Positions 44,331-55,703 of a DNA stretch of 64,000 nucleotides are shown here, piece by piece; positions within the stretch are counted from its first letter, which is position 1; each line of letters begins with the position of its first letter. The stretch is from Aplectana chamaeleonis. Its lineage: Eukaryota; Nematoda; Chromadorea; Rhabditida; Cosmocercidae. The stretch spans positions 310,001 through 374,000 of the forward strand of contig JAPDOI010000131.1 in the NCBI GenBank assembly GCA_029168955.1, in the 5' to 3' direction. The position numbers and the translations under genes were made by a program. The notes beneath the pieces were generated by a model. It searched no databases. It had not been told where the DNA came from and saw only the letters and a program-made list of their open reading frames with translations.

Positions 44331-45170
44331 CAATGATCGCCGGTAAGACACCAAATAGTATGCACTGAAGAAATTATAACACTGTGTTTAGTCAAATACA
44401 AACATTTATAATTACCATTCTGTAACATTCATTTTGTTGCAATGGAGAGAAATATAGGTTTGTTATTCCAAACTTTCGAATGATTCGATGAACTCGAGAA
44501 TAGTGCTACAAATCTGTTCGAAAGGTTGACAAAGTTGTTTTCAAGCTGTACAACTTAATAGCCGAAATCAGTAGGTATTACACCAAATAGATCGTTTGTA
44601 TTAAAATGCTAAATTTCAGGTAAAGGACAAAGAGGCATTGGTAAAAAATGTGAAATTAAGGAGAAGAGGATAGCAAGCATGTGTTTGTTGTGTGTAATAA
44701 ATTAACGTAAATAATCAAACACAAATTCGAATAATTTTATGATTGTTGTTCTTCTTTCGAACCGAAGAACTATTCGGGAATTCCATTCATGAAAGTCAAA
44801 AATCAAATACTCTTTTTTACGAATATTCGATTCATTCGTTTCGATTCATTCGTGAATTACTCGCTTCTTGGAATATTCTATCCATTCGGGACTATCAGCA
44901 TCAAATTGTCATGTTTTTCTGAAATCCAATGATTTTAAAAGCTTTTCAAGTATAAAATGGAAGCAAACAGGGGCAGAGTGCAATTTATCAATTCATCTCA
45001 AAAAAATGAGGGACTACTCGAATATATTCATGGATTCAAAAATCTGAAAATTCTGCTGGATGTAAATGGTTAATCAGTGAGCATTTTACGTGCGAAATTT
45101 TGAGATTGACCCCGAACAACACCGTTACACTATATAGCAGAACGACACCACTTTGCCATTAGGGAGATCA
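44331..45170. other. No recognisable gene
   Basis: AT-rich spacer with ATTCGATTCATTCG-type repeats at 44,780-44,890. Nothing else supportable. Confidence 0.5.
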
Positions 45171-45799
45171 TTAAAGGCACAGTACACCCTCAGACATAAA
45201 TATTGTGATTTTCATTTAATTGTGTATTCGACCCCTCCTGTATAACACGTACCAAGTGCGAGATCCCAATTCCTCCAAATAAGCGAGATGTAAGCCACCA
45301 TCACAGGAACGACCAGGGCTGGGCACACGTCCCGGTATGGCGATTCTGAATATGCACCCCCCTTAGCTCGGTACTTTTTGAGCACCCCCCGTTGAAAAAT
45401 CAAAATCGGCTGTTTTCCGAGAAGTCGAGCCCAACAGCCATAATTTTGACTTCCTGATTTTGATAAACAATAATATAAAAACACTGAATGGAGAAATTTT
45501 TGAAAATGTCAACAAAGAAGGTAGTGTAATTTCTGAACTTCAAAACAATCCCATGAGAAAGATTTGTCAGTAAGGCGGTAAGTTATGACAAAAGATGAAA
45601 CAGTTTTTATGTCAAAACAATTTTACAATTACAAACAACAACAGAACTACTACCATTGCAATAATTAATGTTTTTTTGTCGAATGTTTTCTTGAACCTAT
45701 GAAGGATTAGTTAATCTGTGTTCGATTGCTCTGATTAAGAAATCAAAATTATTTTGTGTTGTGGAACCATGTTAGGATTCATGTGATGCGTAGGGAGTG

Positions 45800-48700
45800 G
45801 AAAACCCGAGTTTTACCCACCTAGAATGCCGCAATCCCTTAGAGACTCGGCTTCCCGTACGATATGGTGTTTGTACGCAGCTACACAGTGCACACGGGAG
45901 TGGACGCGCACACAATACTAATAAAAAATGTATTTTATTTATTTTATTACAGAAAGCAAATGAGAAAAGGATTGAAAGGGAAGGAAATGGAAGATAGTAA
46001 AGATAGTCTACTCTGGATGTATCCATTTTAGAAAATTTGATGTAAATAAACAAAGTTGGAGCAGGGGTAAGTATTTAGCCGTGACAAGGTTCATTCAAAC
46101 GAACCTAATTGATCAAAAAACCTTAAACATGAGAGCAAAGGACACTGTGAGAAAGAGGAGAATCTGGCAGACACTTTAGCATTGATAGAATCTAGTTTTA
46201 ATGTGATTTAAGGACATTAAATCTCGTCCCGGTTTTACCCCGAAAACCGGGACAAAACCGGGACGAGCGTTATGGTACTTAAATCACATTGAATATCAAG
46301 CCAGTTGTTACTAAAATGTTTACCAGATTCTCCTCTTTCTCCCAATGCTCTTAGTTCTCATGTTTAACGTTGTTTTATTCAACTAGGTTTATTTGAATGA
46401 ACTTTGTCAAGTCCGAAAATTTCACCCCGCTCCAACTTAGTTTGTTTACATTAAATTTCTATAATGGATACACTGAAAGTATCCTATTTCTGCCTTCTTC
46501 CATTTACGACAGTTTCAATCCTTTTCATCTCCCCGTTCTATGAATAAATGCACTTTTTAATTATTATTGTGTGCGCGTGCACTCCAGTGTGCGCTGTGTA
46601 GCTGCGGACAGACACCATATCGCAGACAGGGATGTGCGGAATTTTCTGTTTTCTGTTTTCTGCCCATTTTTTACCATTTTTTCCTTTATTCTGTAAAAAT
46701 AGGCAAAAATTGGACAGAAAACAGACAAAAACGTGTACCTCGATTCGCAGTAGGACTTTCTTAGAAAAAAGTGGCCGGACTTATGGAAGCTAAGCCGATA
46801 GAGTGAGGGTGTACTTCACTCAGGCTCTCTGCAGTTGTACCACGACGCTATACACTTTTATCTCGCTGTAGCGGTTATCCATAAGGGCACGTGTGGGGTG
46901 GTGGAAGGAAACGGTGCTGTTCGCTGTACCCTCGCCGAGGTGAACCAAACCAACCAACCCTCCGGTGTCCTTCGATTGGTCACAGATTCATGTAGAGAGA
47001 TGAAGGCACTCAATGGGAAGTCGGTTGCCCCTGCAAGCGACTAAAAAAGCGTTAAACCCATTCCTCTGAGAAAATTCGCAGCGACCGTGCCGGGAAAGTA
47101 CCGTGATTCTCGACTGTGCTGCGATAGTTCCGCGATAGTGCCGCAGCGGCTCCGTGATCAGGCGATTCTGTTGCCGTGTCTTGAGCCTCGACATCGCCGC
47201 GATAGTACCGCAGGGGCTCCGCGTTAGAACCGCGAGGATGCAGCAGCGAACCCGCGTGGAGTACGATGTACTTTCCTGTGCGGTAAAACGAAACTGCTGC
47301 CGGGTAAATATACCTAATTTTGAGGTACATTCCGTATTTCCTTGCGCGCAAAAGCGGCGGTAAGCTCTGTCCTTATCAAAGGATGAAACGACCGCAAGTG
47401 CGAATTTTTGTTCTTACAATTAGGACCACCCCCCTAGTTGTCTCCTAATTCTCAAATAACTTCATATCAGACATTCTCTCAGAGCCGCTGCGACATTATC
47501 GCGAAGCCGAAGCGGTGCTGTCTGGTCTCCGCTACGTCTCCGCGGTAGTGCCGCCGCGACTCCGCAATAGTGCCGCTTCCGTGCCTGTACGCGCCAAACA
47601 TCACTATCGCGTAACCGCAGCGGCAATTTCTCTCAGAGTCAATCCTCTACAAGTACGACGCCGAATGAGCTGCGCATCCCAGTAGGGATTCAGGAAGCCG
47701 GTTCCTTATCTTTATCTAATAGTGGATACTTTTACTCAAAGGTTTATCGTTGACGAATCCCTCAGAGGTAACGCAAAGCAGTAAAGTGAAAGGAAAACTG
47801 CAATGTGACTCTATACTAACAAGTATAAACCATAATACTACTTAACCCCACTATTCATACCCGCTCCCCAGCGTATCCGCTTTGGTGGAGCGGGGTAATG
47901 TTGGTCCCAACTCTGCCATGCACGCTAAACTCTGAATAGGTGCTTTAATTCACTGCAACGCAGATGGCACGAAATTCAGTTAAGAGTTAGAGAGATTCTT
48001 GGCGCAGTGAAGCGCCTTCAAAGGTGACTTGAAGTTTTTTTCAAGGATCGGCCTCGAAATGCCGAGTGAGCACTCATTGCGCAGGAGCGCCCTTTATACC
48101 CTTCGGTTAGTTTTTTCTGAGCAAGAGACTCTTACCAGAAAAGAACTCGTCAATGATTGACGAGTTTCACAGTGTAAAATTTGAGCGGGCGGATGGCTGG
48201 CTATCAAAGCACTGGCGGGCGGATCGCTGGCTATCAAGGCCCTTGCGGGCGGATCGCTAGCAGATTGCGAACGGATCACCGCTATAGAGCTCGCCGGCGA
48301 TCCACCCGCTAGCGGGATCAACTTTCCCAGGTGCCGCTATCCGCCCGCCAAAACGCAGCGATCCGCCCGCGGATACAACGAGAGGCATCGATCCGCCTGG
48401 CGAGGCCACAATGAACAGCGGTTCGCCCGCAACTTGCTGGCGTACCGCCCGCAGAGGCCTTGATTGCCAGCGGTCAGTACGCACCTGTTGTCTGAGTATA
48501 CTCTAACGGCACAGGTGCGCGGTACGGGCATGACTTTCAGCTCTGTGAAGTAGTACAGTCTCCAAACCAGCAGTTATCCCACAATCAGTGTCAAAATATG
48601 TACACTAGGGAACGGAAAGCTAGCTCCGACTGCACTACGTACTCCTTGCACCGACATACATATGTATTGAGCTTCTAATAGAGTAATCGAGCTTCTTTTG

Positions 48701-49104
48701 CCTGGGAAAGGAAGATTTGATGAACATCTGTCATCTCATCGCACTTATAATCTGCATTTCTTGAACGTCTATACTTTTTGCTCTGGCCAACTGTAAGGTT
48801 TTGAAAATTGAATGAAAGAAGCATAGACCACTCGAAAAAATGTTTTAAAAAAAGTTGAATGTTTTGAAAAATTTCGTTTAGTGTACGCTGAACACCCTTT
48901 ATTGATTTTTGGAAATTTTCTGTTTTCTGTTTTCTGTTTTCTGCCCGTTTTCGGAGATTTTTTTCTGTTTTCTGTTTTCTGTCAAACTAGATTTTCTGTT
49001 TTCTGTTTTCTGTTTCCAAAAATATTTTTTCCGCACATCCCTGATCGCAGAGCATGCAAAGTCTCTAAGGGATTGCGGCACTCAAGCTGGATAAAACTCG
49101 TGTT
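45800..49104. repeat. 0.8-kb palindrome split by a hAT-like insertion
   Basis: The arm 45,800-46,236 mirrors 46,254-46,618 plus, across the insertion, 49,044-49,104. The centre is a perfect hairpin: CTCGTCCCGGTTTT (46,223-46,236) and AAAACCGGGACGAG (46,254-46,267). Outer phrases TGCCGCAATCCCTTAGAGAC and GTCTCTAAGGGATTGCGGCA are exact complements. It is probably a foldback-type element. No coding. Confidence 0.75.
46627..49043. mobile_element. hAT-like DNA transposon with perfect 8-bp duplication
   Basis: The left terminus CAGGGATGTGCGGAA mirrors the right terminus TTCCGCACATCCCTG (15 bp). ATCGCAGA flanks both sides (46,619-46,626 and 49,044-49,051), the 8-bp duplication typical of hAT elements. 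Removing it restores the palindrome arm. TTTTCTGTTTTCTG runs lie just inside both ends. No transposase is recognisable, so it is non-autonomous. Its interior has GC-rich repeats (CGATAGTGCCGCAGCGG at 47,110-47,640 and GCGGGCGGATCGC at 48,180-48,460). Confidence 0.85.
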
Positions 49105-49750
49105 TTTTTTTTGGACATTGGTACTTCCCAAGGAGAAAGATGCGGTCATTCGCTTCTTTCACAGGAGCTTTCAAAGTCTTCAATTTTTTCGAATTCCGTA
49201 AGTGTTCGCCTAAAAAAGCGGAGAAGAAGATATGACGAATCAGAGGAAAAGCGTGTATTATTATTCTTCCTGAAATTCGACAGAACATGCACTTCGTTTT
49301 TTTTTCGGTGTTCGAATTAGGCACCCCTTTTTGCCCTCTCTGCAACGTCCAATATGGACCTCCCTAAGGTTTACCGGGACGCGTGCCCAGCCCTGGGCCC
49401 GACCCCCTTCACTCACCAAGACAGGCCCGACCCTCTTCCTGATTTTCGACCTCGATATCGACTGGACGGATGGATGAATTTTAACCGAGATTGCGTTCTT
49501 CAGTCCATTACCGGCCTTTCTCCTTCCCCTGGCTCGCTCTCGCACAACGGCTGCGAATGATAAGAAATACAAACCTAAGACAACTCGTCCACCAATTTTT
49601 CGCTCTCAAATAATTTGCTTTTTTGAAGAGCCATAACCCCTTCCTTAAACGATTTCAAAGATACCACTGTGATCAGTGTGCAATTTTCTCCATTATAAGC
49701 CTAGAAGCAGAGAAATAATTTTCTGTGTGTTCTGTGCCTTTAACACCCAC

Positions 49751-50056
49751 TAGGGATGAGCGGAATAAAAATATGAAATTTTGGAAATCGGTTTTCGGGT
49801 TTCGGAACGAAAATTTTTTTCTCGGGTTTCGGAAATCGCGCGCGAAATGCCTAATAATGCGCGGAAATGCGGTTTTCGGAACGCGAAACGCGGAAAAATT
49901 CAGAAATCATCTGATGTTTTCTTAGGTCCCAGACGACCGGATAGTTTCGCATTCCGCGGCGTTTTCTGCGGTTTTCGGAATGCGGAACGCGGAATGCCAA
50001 AACTGCGCGAAAATGCGGGTTTAGGAACGCGGAACGCGGAACTCCGCTCATCCCTG
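49751..50056 (+). mobile_element. hAT-like MITE, copy M1 (306 bp)
   Basis: Begins TAGGGATGAGCGGAA and ends TCCGCTCATCCCTG. An exact 8-bp duplication ACACCCAC is at 49,743-49,750 and 50,057-50,064. The interior is rich in GGAACGCGGAA and TTCGGAA phrases. It inserted right at the edge of element B6. Confidence 0.85.
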
Positions 50057-50137
50057 ACACCCACCATGGAGAAGAATGACACCACTGAGCCTTCCCAGCA
50101 GTAAGGCACCATGGTGTACACGGGTCACTGGCAGAAC

Positions 50138-50250
50138 CCTTCCAAATAATAAAAGAGTCGGAGCACAAAGAACGACCCCCTGGGTCTCCAACTTTACAGC
50201 ACTATTTCGTCTTATCTCTAACCACTCCGAAACGGTATTGAGCTGTATGT
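50138..50250 (+). repeat. Direct repeat of about 112 bp, second copy at 50,919-51,030
   Basis: Both copies share CGGAGCACAAAGAAYGACCC, CTGGGTCTCCAAC and ACAGCACTATTTCGTC. The second copy is preceded by a 21-bp tandem duplication (CCTTCCATATAATRAAAGAAT at 50,898 and 50,919). Differences between copies are nearly all amino-acid changing in the open frame, so coding selection is unlikely. Confidence 0.65.
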
Positions 50251-51035
50251 GCATTTCAGTTCATCAAAACCGTCCAAGTATAGTTAGGCTTAGGCAACTT
50301 TGCAATCATTCAGGGGAAACTTGGGGAAACACCATTTTCGGTTCTCAACATACTGCCATCGCAATAGCTAAAAAATCAGCGAGCAATCTGTGCTCTTTTC
50401 CTTTCTTCAGCCACACAACTTCATCCTCATTAAGTTTAGGAGATTCAGCCCCCGGCATCACCTGGGGTCACAACCTTCGTGCGTTGATGACACGACAACA
50501 TCATTGACGTGACTTATAACCACCTCCCGGACATTATACCCCGCCCCAAACCCCGATAAACCGTAATCAAAATCTTTTGAAGCAGCTCTAAGATTCATTC
50601 GAGGATTTCAGTGTAGCTTAAAAACCTTCTTCAACGACGACAACTTCACGGATTGATTCTGCAGGAGTAATCAAGAACTAGTCTTTAACCATCGGTCGGA
50701 TAACGCTTCAAACTCTGATACTGCTTAACCTTCCCAACCCAAACTCACCCCATAACTCATTAACGAAAGTTTTAAATGCACAATTGATAGCAAATTCATG
50801 ATCAGCGGGTCAAATGCCCATCTGACACCAATTTCGCGACGTTTGCTGCATCAGGAGAGAAAAAAAAATTTTTGGTCCGAAAAATCATCAGGCTTATCCT
50901 TCCATATAATAAAAGAATCCTTCCATATAATGAAAGAATCGGAGCACAAAGAATGACCCCCTGGGTCTCCAACACTACAGCACTATTTCGTCACATCTCT
51001 AACTACTCCAAAGCACTATTGAGCTGTATTTTCCG

Positions 51036-51165
51036 GGGTTTCCCTGACAGTGACAGATTTAATTTGTTCAGAAAAGCCACACAGCTTCCGGACAGAGCGC
51101 CGCGAAGCGGCGCGAGCCCCCCGGCTTATAGTTCCTGAGCAAAGCGCCGCTTCGGCCGGGTAGGT
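51036..51165. repeat. Dispersed single copy of the 133-bp hairpin unit
   Basis: Shares GATTTAATTTGTTCAGAAAA, GCCACA, GCGCCGCGAAGCGGCGC and CCCCCCGGCTTATAGTTCC with the tandem units at 19.7-20.25 kb, in the same orientation. The second hairpin is shortened. Confidence 0.8.
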
Positions 51166-51995
51166 ATATAAAGAAGAGAGAAATGTTCAGCAAACTCAAT
51201 AAGGAAAACAATTAATATCTGCGCATCCTTTGAAAAGTGGGTTGCTACTTCAAGCAGATGACCTTTGTCACCGGTCATTTCAGAATCGAAATACCGAATT
51301 GCAGAATCGAAACCTTTCCATGACCATGATGCCAAGGGAGCGAGAGCGGCGAAAAAATGTAGAAAAAGAGATGGAGAAACTTGCCCGCAAACTGAGTCGA
51401 GAAATTTCAACATATCGTAGCATGAAACTCTATCTAATCAGGATTTCTCGTTTCGTTTCCGGTAAACCTATGTAGTTTATCTGTTACTAGCCATAGTAAT
51501 TTTGATCATAGTGAAAACAATAGTAATAATGATGTGTTTTGTTATACTTCTGCCGTGTTATACTAGTAATAATAACAATACCAGTTTTTGTCACATAATG
51601 ATAATGGAAATAATGAATATTTGTAATTCGCATAAGAGAATGTTATAATTTCTTGACCACGAAAAAGAGAAGGAAAATAGATGCAGAGGAAATAGAAGCT
51701 GATAAAATCCATTTGGCCGGTACCCGCAGACGAACTTTACCAATTCTGCCGAGGCTCCTCAGTGAGGAACAGAATTGTCGATGAAAAAGAGTAATGAGAA
51801 GAGAAAATTGAGCAAGAATTGTTGGTAAAGAGCTACATGGGTCATTACGTAAAAAAGAGGCAAGAAAAAGGCGGAAAAGGGGAAAAACAGTCCAAGAGTG
51901 GGGGGTGGGAAGAACCAATGGGTCCAGTGACCGTATTCATTAAACGGCGGGCGCAGGAAGGAGGCGTAACCTTCCCGTACCCGCCGTATGGCCAC
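51166..51995. other. No recognisable gene
   Basis: AT-rich spacer. Short open frames on both strands show Lys/Arg/Glu-rich composition without a motif. Confidence 0.45.
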
Positions 51996-52298
51996 CAGGA
52001 ATGAGCGGAGTTCCGCGTTTCGCGTTCCTAAACCCGCAGTTTCGCGTATTTTCGGCATTCCGCGTTCCGCATTTCGAGAACCGCAGAAAACGCGGCGGAA
52101 TGCGAAAATATTGGGTCATCTGGGACGTAAGAAAACACCAGATGATTTCTGAATTTCTCCGCGTTTCGCGTTCCGAAAACCGCATTTCCGCGCATTTTAA
52201 GGCGTTTCGCGCCCGATTTTCGGAACCCGAGAAAAAATTGGTTCCGAAACCCGAAAACCGATTTCCGAAACTTCGTATTTTTATTCCTCTCATCCCTG
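51996..52298 (-). mobile_element. hAT-like MITE, copy M2 (303 bp, inverted)
   Basis: CAGGAATGAGCGGA at the left and TCATCCCTG at the right, with an exact 8-bp duplication ATGGCCAC at 51,988-51,995 and 52,299-52,306. Sequence matches M1 and M3 in inverse. Confidence 0.85.
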
Positions 52299-52465
52299 AT
52301 GGCCACCAGTTTTGTGGCTCCCCTGTCGAGATTTCAATAGTAGCGGCCTCCTCTTCGCCACCTGTCAGAGCAGAGACAGGCATGGGTAGCCACCTGCAGA
52401 GACGAAGAGGAGACCGCCGGATAGAAAACTGCTGTGTCTCAACCCCGCTATCAATGCAATCCGGC

Positions 52466-52769
52466 CAGGGACGAGCGGAATAAAAATATGAAATTTCGGA
52501 AATCGCTTTTCGGGTTTCGGAACGAAATTTTTTCTCGTGTTTCGGAAATCGGGCGCGAAACACCTGAAAATGCGCGGAAACGCGGTTTTCGGAACGTGAA
52601 ACGCGAAAAAAATCAGGAATCATCGAATGTTTTCTTATGTTCCAGACGACCCGATATTTTCGCATTCCGCGGCGTTTTCTGCGGTTTTCGGAATGCGGAA
52701 CGCGGAATGCCGAAAATGCGCGAAACTGCGGGTTTCGAAACGCAAAACGCGGAACTCCGCTCATCCCTG
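52466..52769 (+). mobile_element. hAT-like MITE, copy M3 (304 bp)
   Basis: CAGGGACGAGCGGAATAAAA to CTCCGCTCATCCCTG. The flanks AATCCGGC and ATTCCGGA agree at six of eight positions, a decayed target duplication. Same orientation and interior as M1. Confidence 0.8.
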
Positions 52770-54227
52770 ATTCCGGAGGGCACAGCATGCCCGAACTCGA
52801 CAGTGCGGGTGGACGGGCAGAGCGCGCGCCGCCTGCCACTAACATATTGATCACGTTCTGAAACGCAAGATCGACGTAGCAGGCAGCCACTATTCTCTCC
52901 GTCTACCCGCTAGGTGGCTAGGAACCTTCCTGTCTACCCGCCAGATAGCAGGTAGCCTTCCTGTCTACCTGCCGGGCGCCTAGATCGTAAACTCGTCCAA
53001 TAGTAGGTGGATTTTGGACCTTCCCGGGAGGCTCCCAATGGTTCATTAATACGGCCACAGATCTAAATGGGATCGGTTAAGTCAAACCTTGTCGGTAGTC
53101 AAACGAATGGTGGTATGGGGAGGCATCGGAATCAAGATTAGGGTGTAGTTATCTCTAACGCTCATAAAATAGCAGCAAGAACTCTCTAAATGCTATTGTG
53201 ATCATCTGGCGAAAGAAATTTATATGAAACTTTTTTGTTGCATTAGATACATTTGACTATGTTCACAGTAATGAATTCAGAAGAATACCCGTTATGCAAA
53301 AGTGAGTTTTTCAACTCTTTTTACGTATCAATGAAAAATCCCACCTCAGAACAGACATTGGCCATCCTCAAGGCCTCCGAGTATGTATATTGTTGAGGCC
53401 TTGAAGATAACAGAAACTGCTGAATCTGGCTGCGGAAATTTCTTAGCAAGGAAATCGAAGTCGTCCGTTTTATTGTATAAACTAGTCAAATTTGTTACAA
53501 TCTATTTTTATATTGATACCTAAGTAGTTGGTGTGAACATTGTCCCTATGGGTTCTTTTGATCTCTAACAAGTTATTGTAAATAACAGCTAACAGGTCTT
53601 CTACAAACCATGCTTTGATCAGTGAATAGCATTTGGTGTCTCACTGGCAGATTAGTGCGGTGAGTAAAGAGAGGCAATTAGCCAGTGCGACGACTCGCCA
53701 TCGTTAGCACCTCGTTAACGACTTCTCGCGTCTCGCCCAGGCTCCGACCAGCCGGGACAGAACGCCCGCCATCCGGAATGACCAGACCTGGTTGCCAGAA
53801 TTTCTCATGAAGCCAAGTTTTTCTGATCGACCACCTTCCGAGTACTTGTAAAAACACAATTTTAGGTGCCCGAGTAATAGTAGAATAAAGTTATTTTTTA
53901 TAAATTTTTTTTTAAATGCCCGTCCAAACTTCTCTCTCGGGCTTAATTTGAGGCGCTGAAGACGAATATGAAGCATTACCGTTTTCGATAATTTGAACGA
54001 TGAAGACAGTTTACAGCAGCTAAATTTTGTTTTATCTACAGAGCTACAGACCTACCTTTTCTTTTACTGTTACTCGTGCAGCTAGGATAAGGTTTTTCAT
54101 GGCTACCCAGGAGGTAGTTTATGAGAAAAAACCTGGTTTCATGGGTAGCTCTGGCGACCAGGTCTGGAGATTCCCTTGTAAGTCAACAAACCTGAACTAA
54201 GGTTTTAAAACAGCAGTAATATTAGTT
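52770..54227. other. No recognisable gene
   Basis: Contains CTACCCGCYAGRTRGC-type short repeats at 52,900-52,980, a GC-rich dispersed repeat at 53,640-53,790 (partner at 44.1-44.3 kb), and a Tc5-like interior fragment near 53,930-54,000 (GGCGCTGAAGACGAATATGA). Otherwise nothing supportable. Confidence 0.45.
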
Positions 54228-54722
54228 TTAAGGGCAGTGTCCACGATAAAATCAGTCTCCGATTTTTCACCGGAAATCAAAAGGTCCGAGTCCGACTTTA
54301 CCAGTAGTGTTGAAAAAACGGCTAGTAACAAGCAGAGAAGAGCCCTATACGGCCCTAAACATGAGTGTTCCGCGCACGCAACGCCCACTCCTTTCAACCG
54401 CCTCTGATCCGTAAATAACTGGAAAACCCATTTTAAGGAAACAGCATACATTCAGGGGGCTATAGTCAACTCCGCTCAACTAGACTTACCCCATTTGATG
54501 ATTCATTACCTTCTCAAACTCAAATTTTGAATTGGGAAACTTTACCGGTTGCCGTGGAGGGAGTGGGCGTTGCGTGAGCGGAACACTCAAATCAGGGCCG
54601 TGCAGGGCTTGTTCGTGCTCGTTTTTAGGCGTTTTTTCAACGCTTCTGGTTAAATAGGGCTCGAACCTCTCTATTTCCGGTGAAAACTCGAAGACTGATT
54701 TAATCGCGGATACTGCCTTTAA
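54228..54722. mobile_element. TTAAAGGC-family MITE, copy B5
   Basis: The two halves are inverse copies: TTAAGGGCAGTGTCCACGAT on the left and the complement of TTAAAGGCAGTATCCGCGAT on the right. The shared interior includes ACCGGAAAT, GTGTTCCGC and CGCAACGCCCACTCC. Non-coding, about 0.5 kb. Confidence 0.75.
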
Positions 54723-54771
54723 ATCAGTTACTTTGAGTTTAAGTAAATTTATGAAATTGGATCGTAGCCGC

Positions 54772-54980
54772 CCCCAGAGGATGCCGTGCAACAAAAATCG
54801 CTAGGTGTAGACTTTTAATATTTTGAGCGTAGAAGTCCACACCCAGCTTGTTGATTTTGGTGTAGAAATATTTTGAGCGTAGAAGTCCACACCCAGCTTG
54901 TTGATTTTGGTGTAGACTTTTAGGCTCAAAACATAAAAAGTCCACACCAAGTAAATTTTATTGTAAGGCATCCTCTGGGG
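54772..54980. mobile_element. Small TIR element with an internal 50-bp duplication
   Basis: CCCCAGAGGATGCC and GGCATCCTCTGGGG form the ends, with the inverted similarity extending about 60 bp (GGTGTAGACTTTT, AAAAAGTCCACACC). Inside, the segment starting ATATTTTGAGCGTAGAAG is repeated at 54,818 and 54,868. Non-coding. Confidence 0.65.
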
Positions 54981-55456
54981 ATGGTTCAGTAGGGGTACAA
55001 TCCTAGTTTCTTGAACTCACTCAAATTCCAGGTACCTGATTTAGAATTAAAGTTACGGCAGTTTTAAAACCCCAGTTTAAGTTTGTTGACTCAGAAGTTT
55101 TTCTATCGTCTCTCGTTATCAGTCTAGCCGTGTTGAACATCCATCTTACAAGGGAAGAATCATTAGAAGCCGTGGTCACTCTAAATGATATATGCATTAC
55201 TAGGACCAGTTTTCCACGTAGAATTTGAATTTCTAATCTTCAGATGCGAATCGTTCCTCTGAACGGAGTTATGAGCATTTTTAGCGCTTCACTCGTAACC
55301 GCATCATAATGCGTAGTCTTTTTCGCATCCTGAGATACACTGATGTGACTTCTACACCAGTAATCACCTCATAGTGTGTTACAGCGCCAAAATATGTTGC
55401 TACGAAGAACGAGGCTGCGCGCCGTCATATATGAAGTCGACTGCCCTTGCGGTCGT

Positions 55457-55530
55457 GACCGGTTGGCGCAGTGGAAGTGGGTACTGCCTCTATAAAAAAG
55501 AGGTCACAGGTTCGAATCCATGCCGCCCCC
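55457..55530 (+). pseudogene. tRNA-like sequence (pseudo-tRNA or SINE head)
   Basis: A-box TGGCGCAGTGG (55,464-55,474) and B-box GGTTCGAATCC (55,509-55,519) lie at tRNA spacing. A perfect anticodon-type hairpin CCTCT-ATAAAAA-AGAGG (55,487-55,503) would place AAA as anticodon after T33. The acceptor and D stems do not pair, so it is not a functional tRNA. It could be an old tRNA copy or the start of a tRNA-derived SINE. Confidence 0.45.
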
Positions 55531-55703
55531 GGAATTTTCGCACACTTGTAAAAAACTCGTTTCCATCACTGAAAGTGTAGAAGATTATCAGTTTTATTGT
55601 GGGAGACCTTTTTTAGGAGTATGAAGCGTTTCAGTCGAGAATGTCTTATCCCCGCGGCTGGTGTTTTACTGTGAAAATTATTGGACTTGCAACAAAATTA
55701 TAG

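Larger units (their letters stand above)
45171..49742. mobile_element. TTAAAGGC-family element B6, expanded by later insertions
   Basis: Left end TTAAAGGCACAGTACACCCT; right end GTGTTCTGTGCCTTTAA. Internal arm homology: CCAGGGCTGGGCACACGTCC at about 45,317 against the inverse of GACGCGTGCCCAGCCCTGG near 49,380. The left arm also resembles B3 (CCAAGTGCGAG, AATTCCTCC, AATAAGCGAGAT). The middle is filled by a palindrome and a hAT-like element. Boundaries are good at the ends, less so inside. Confidence 0.5.
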
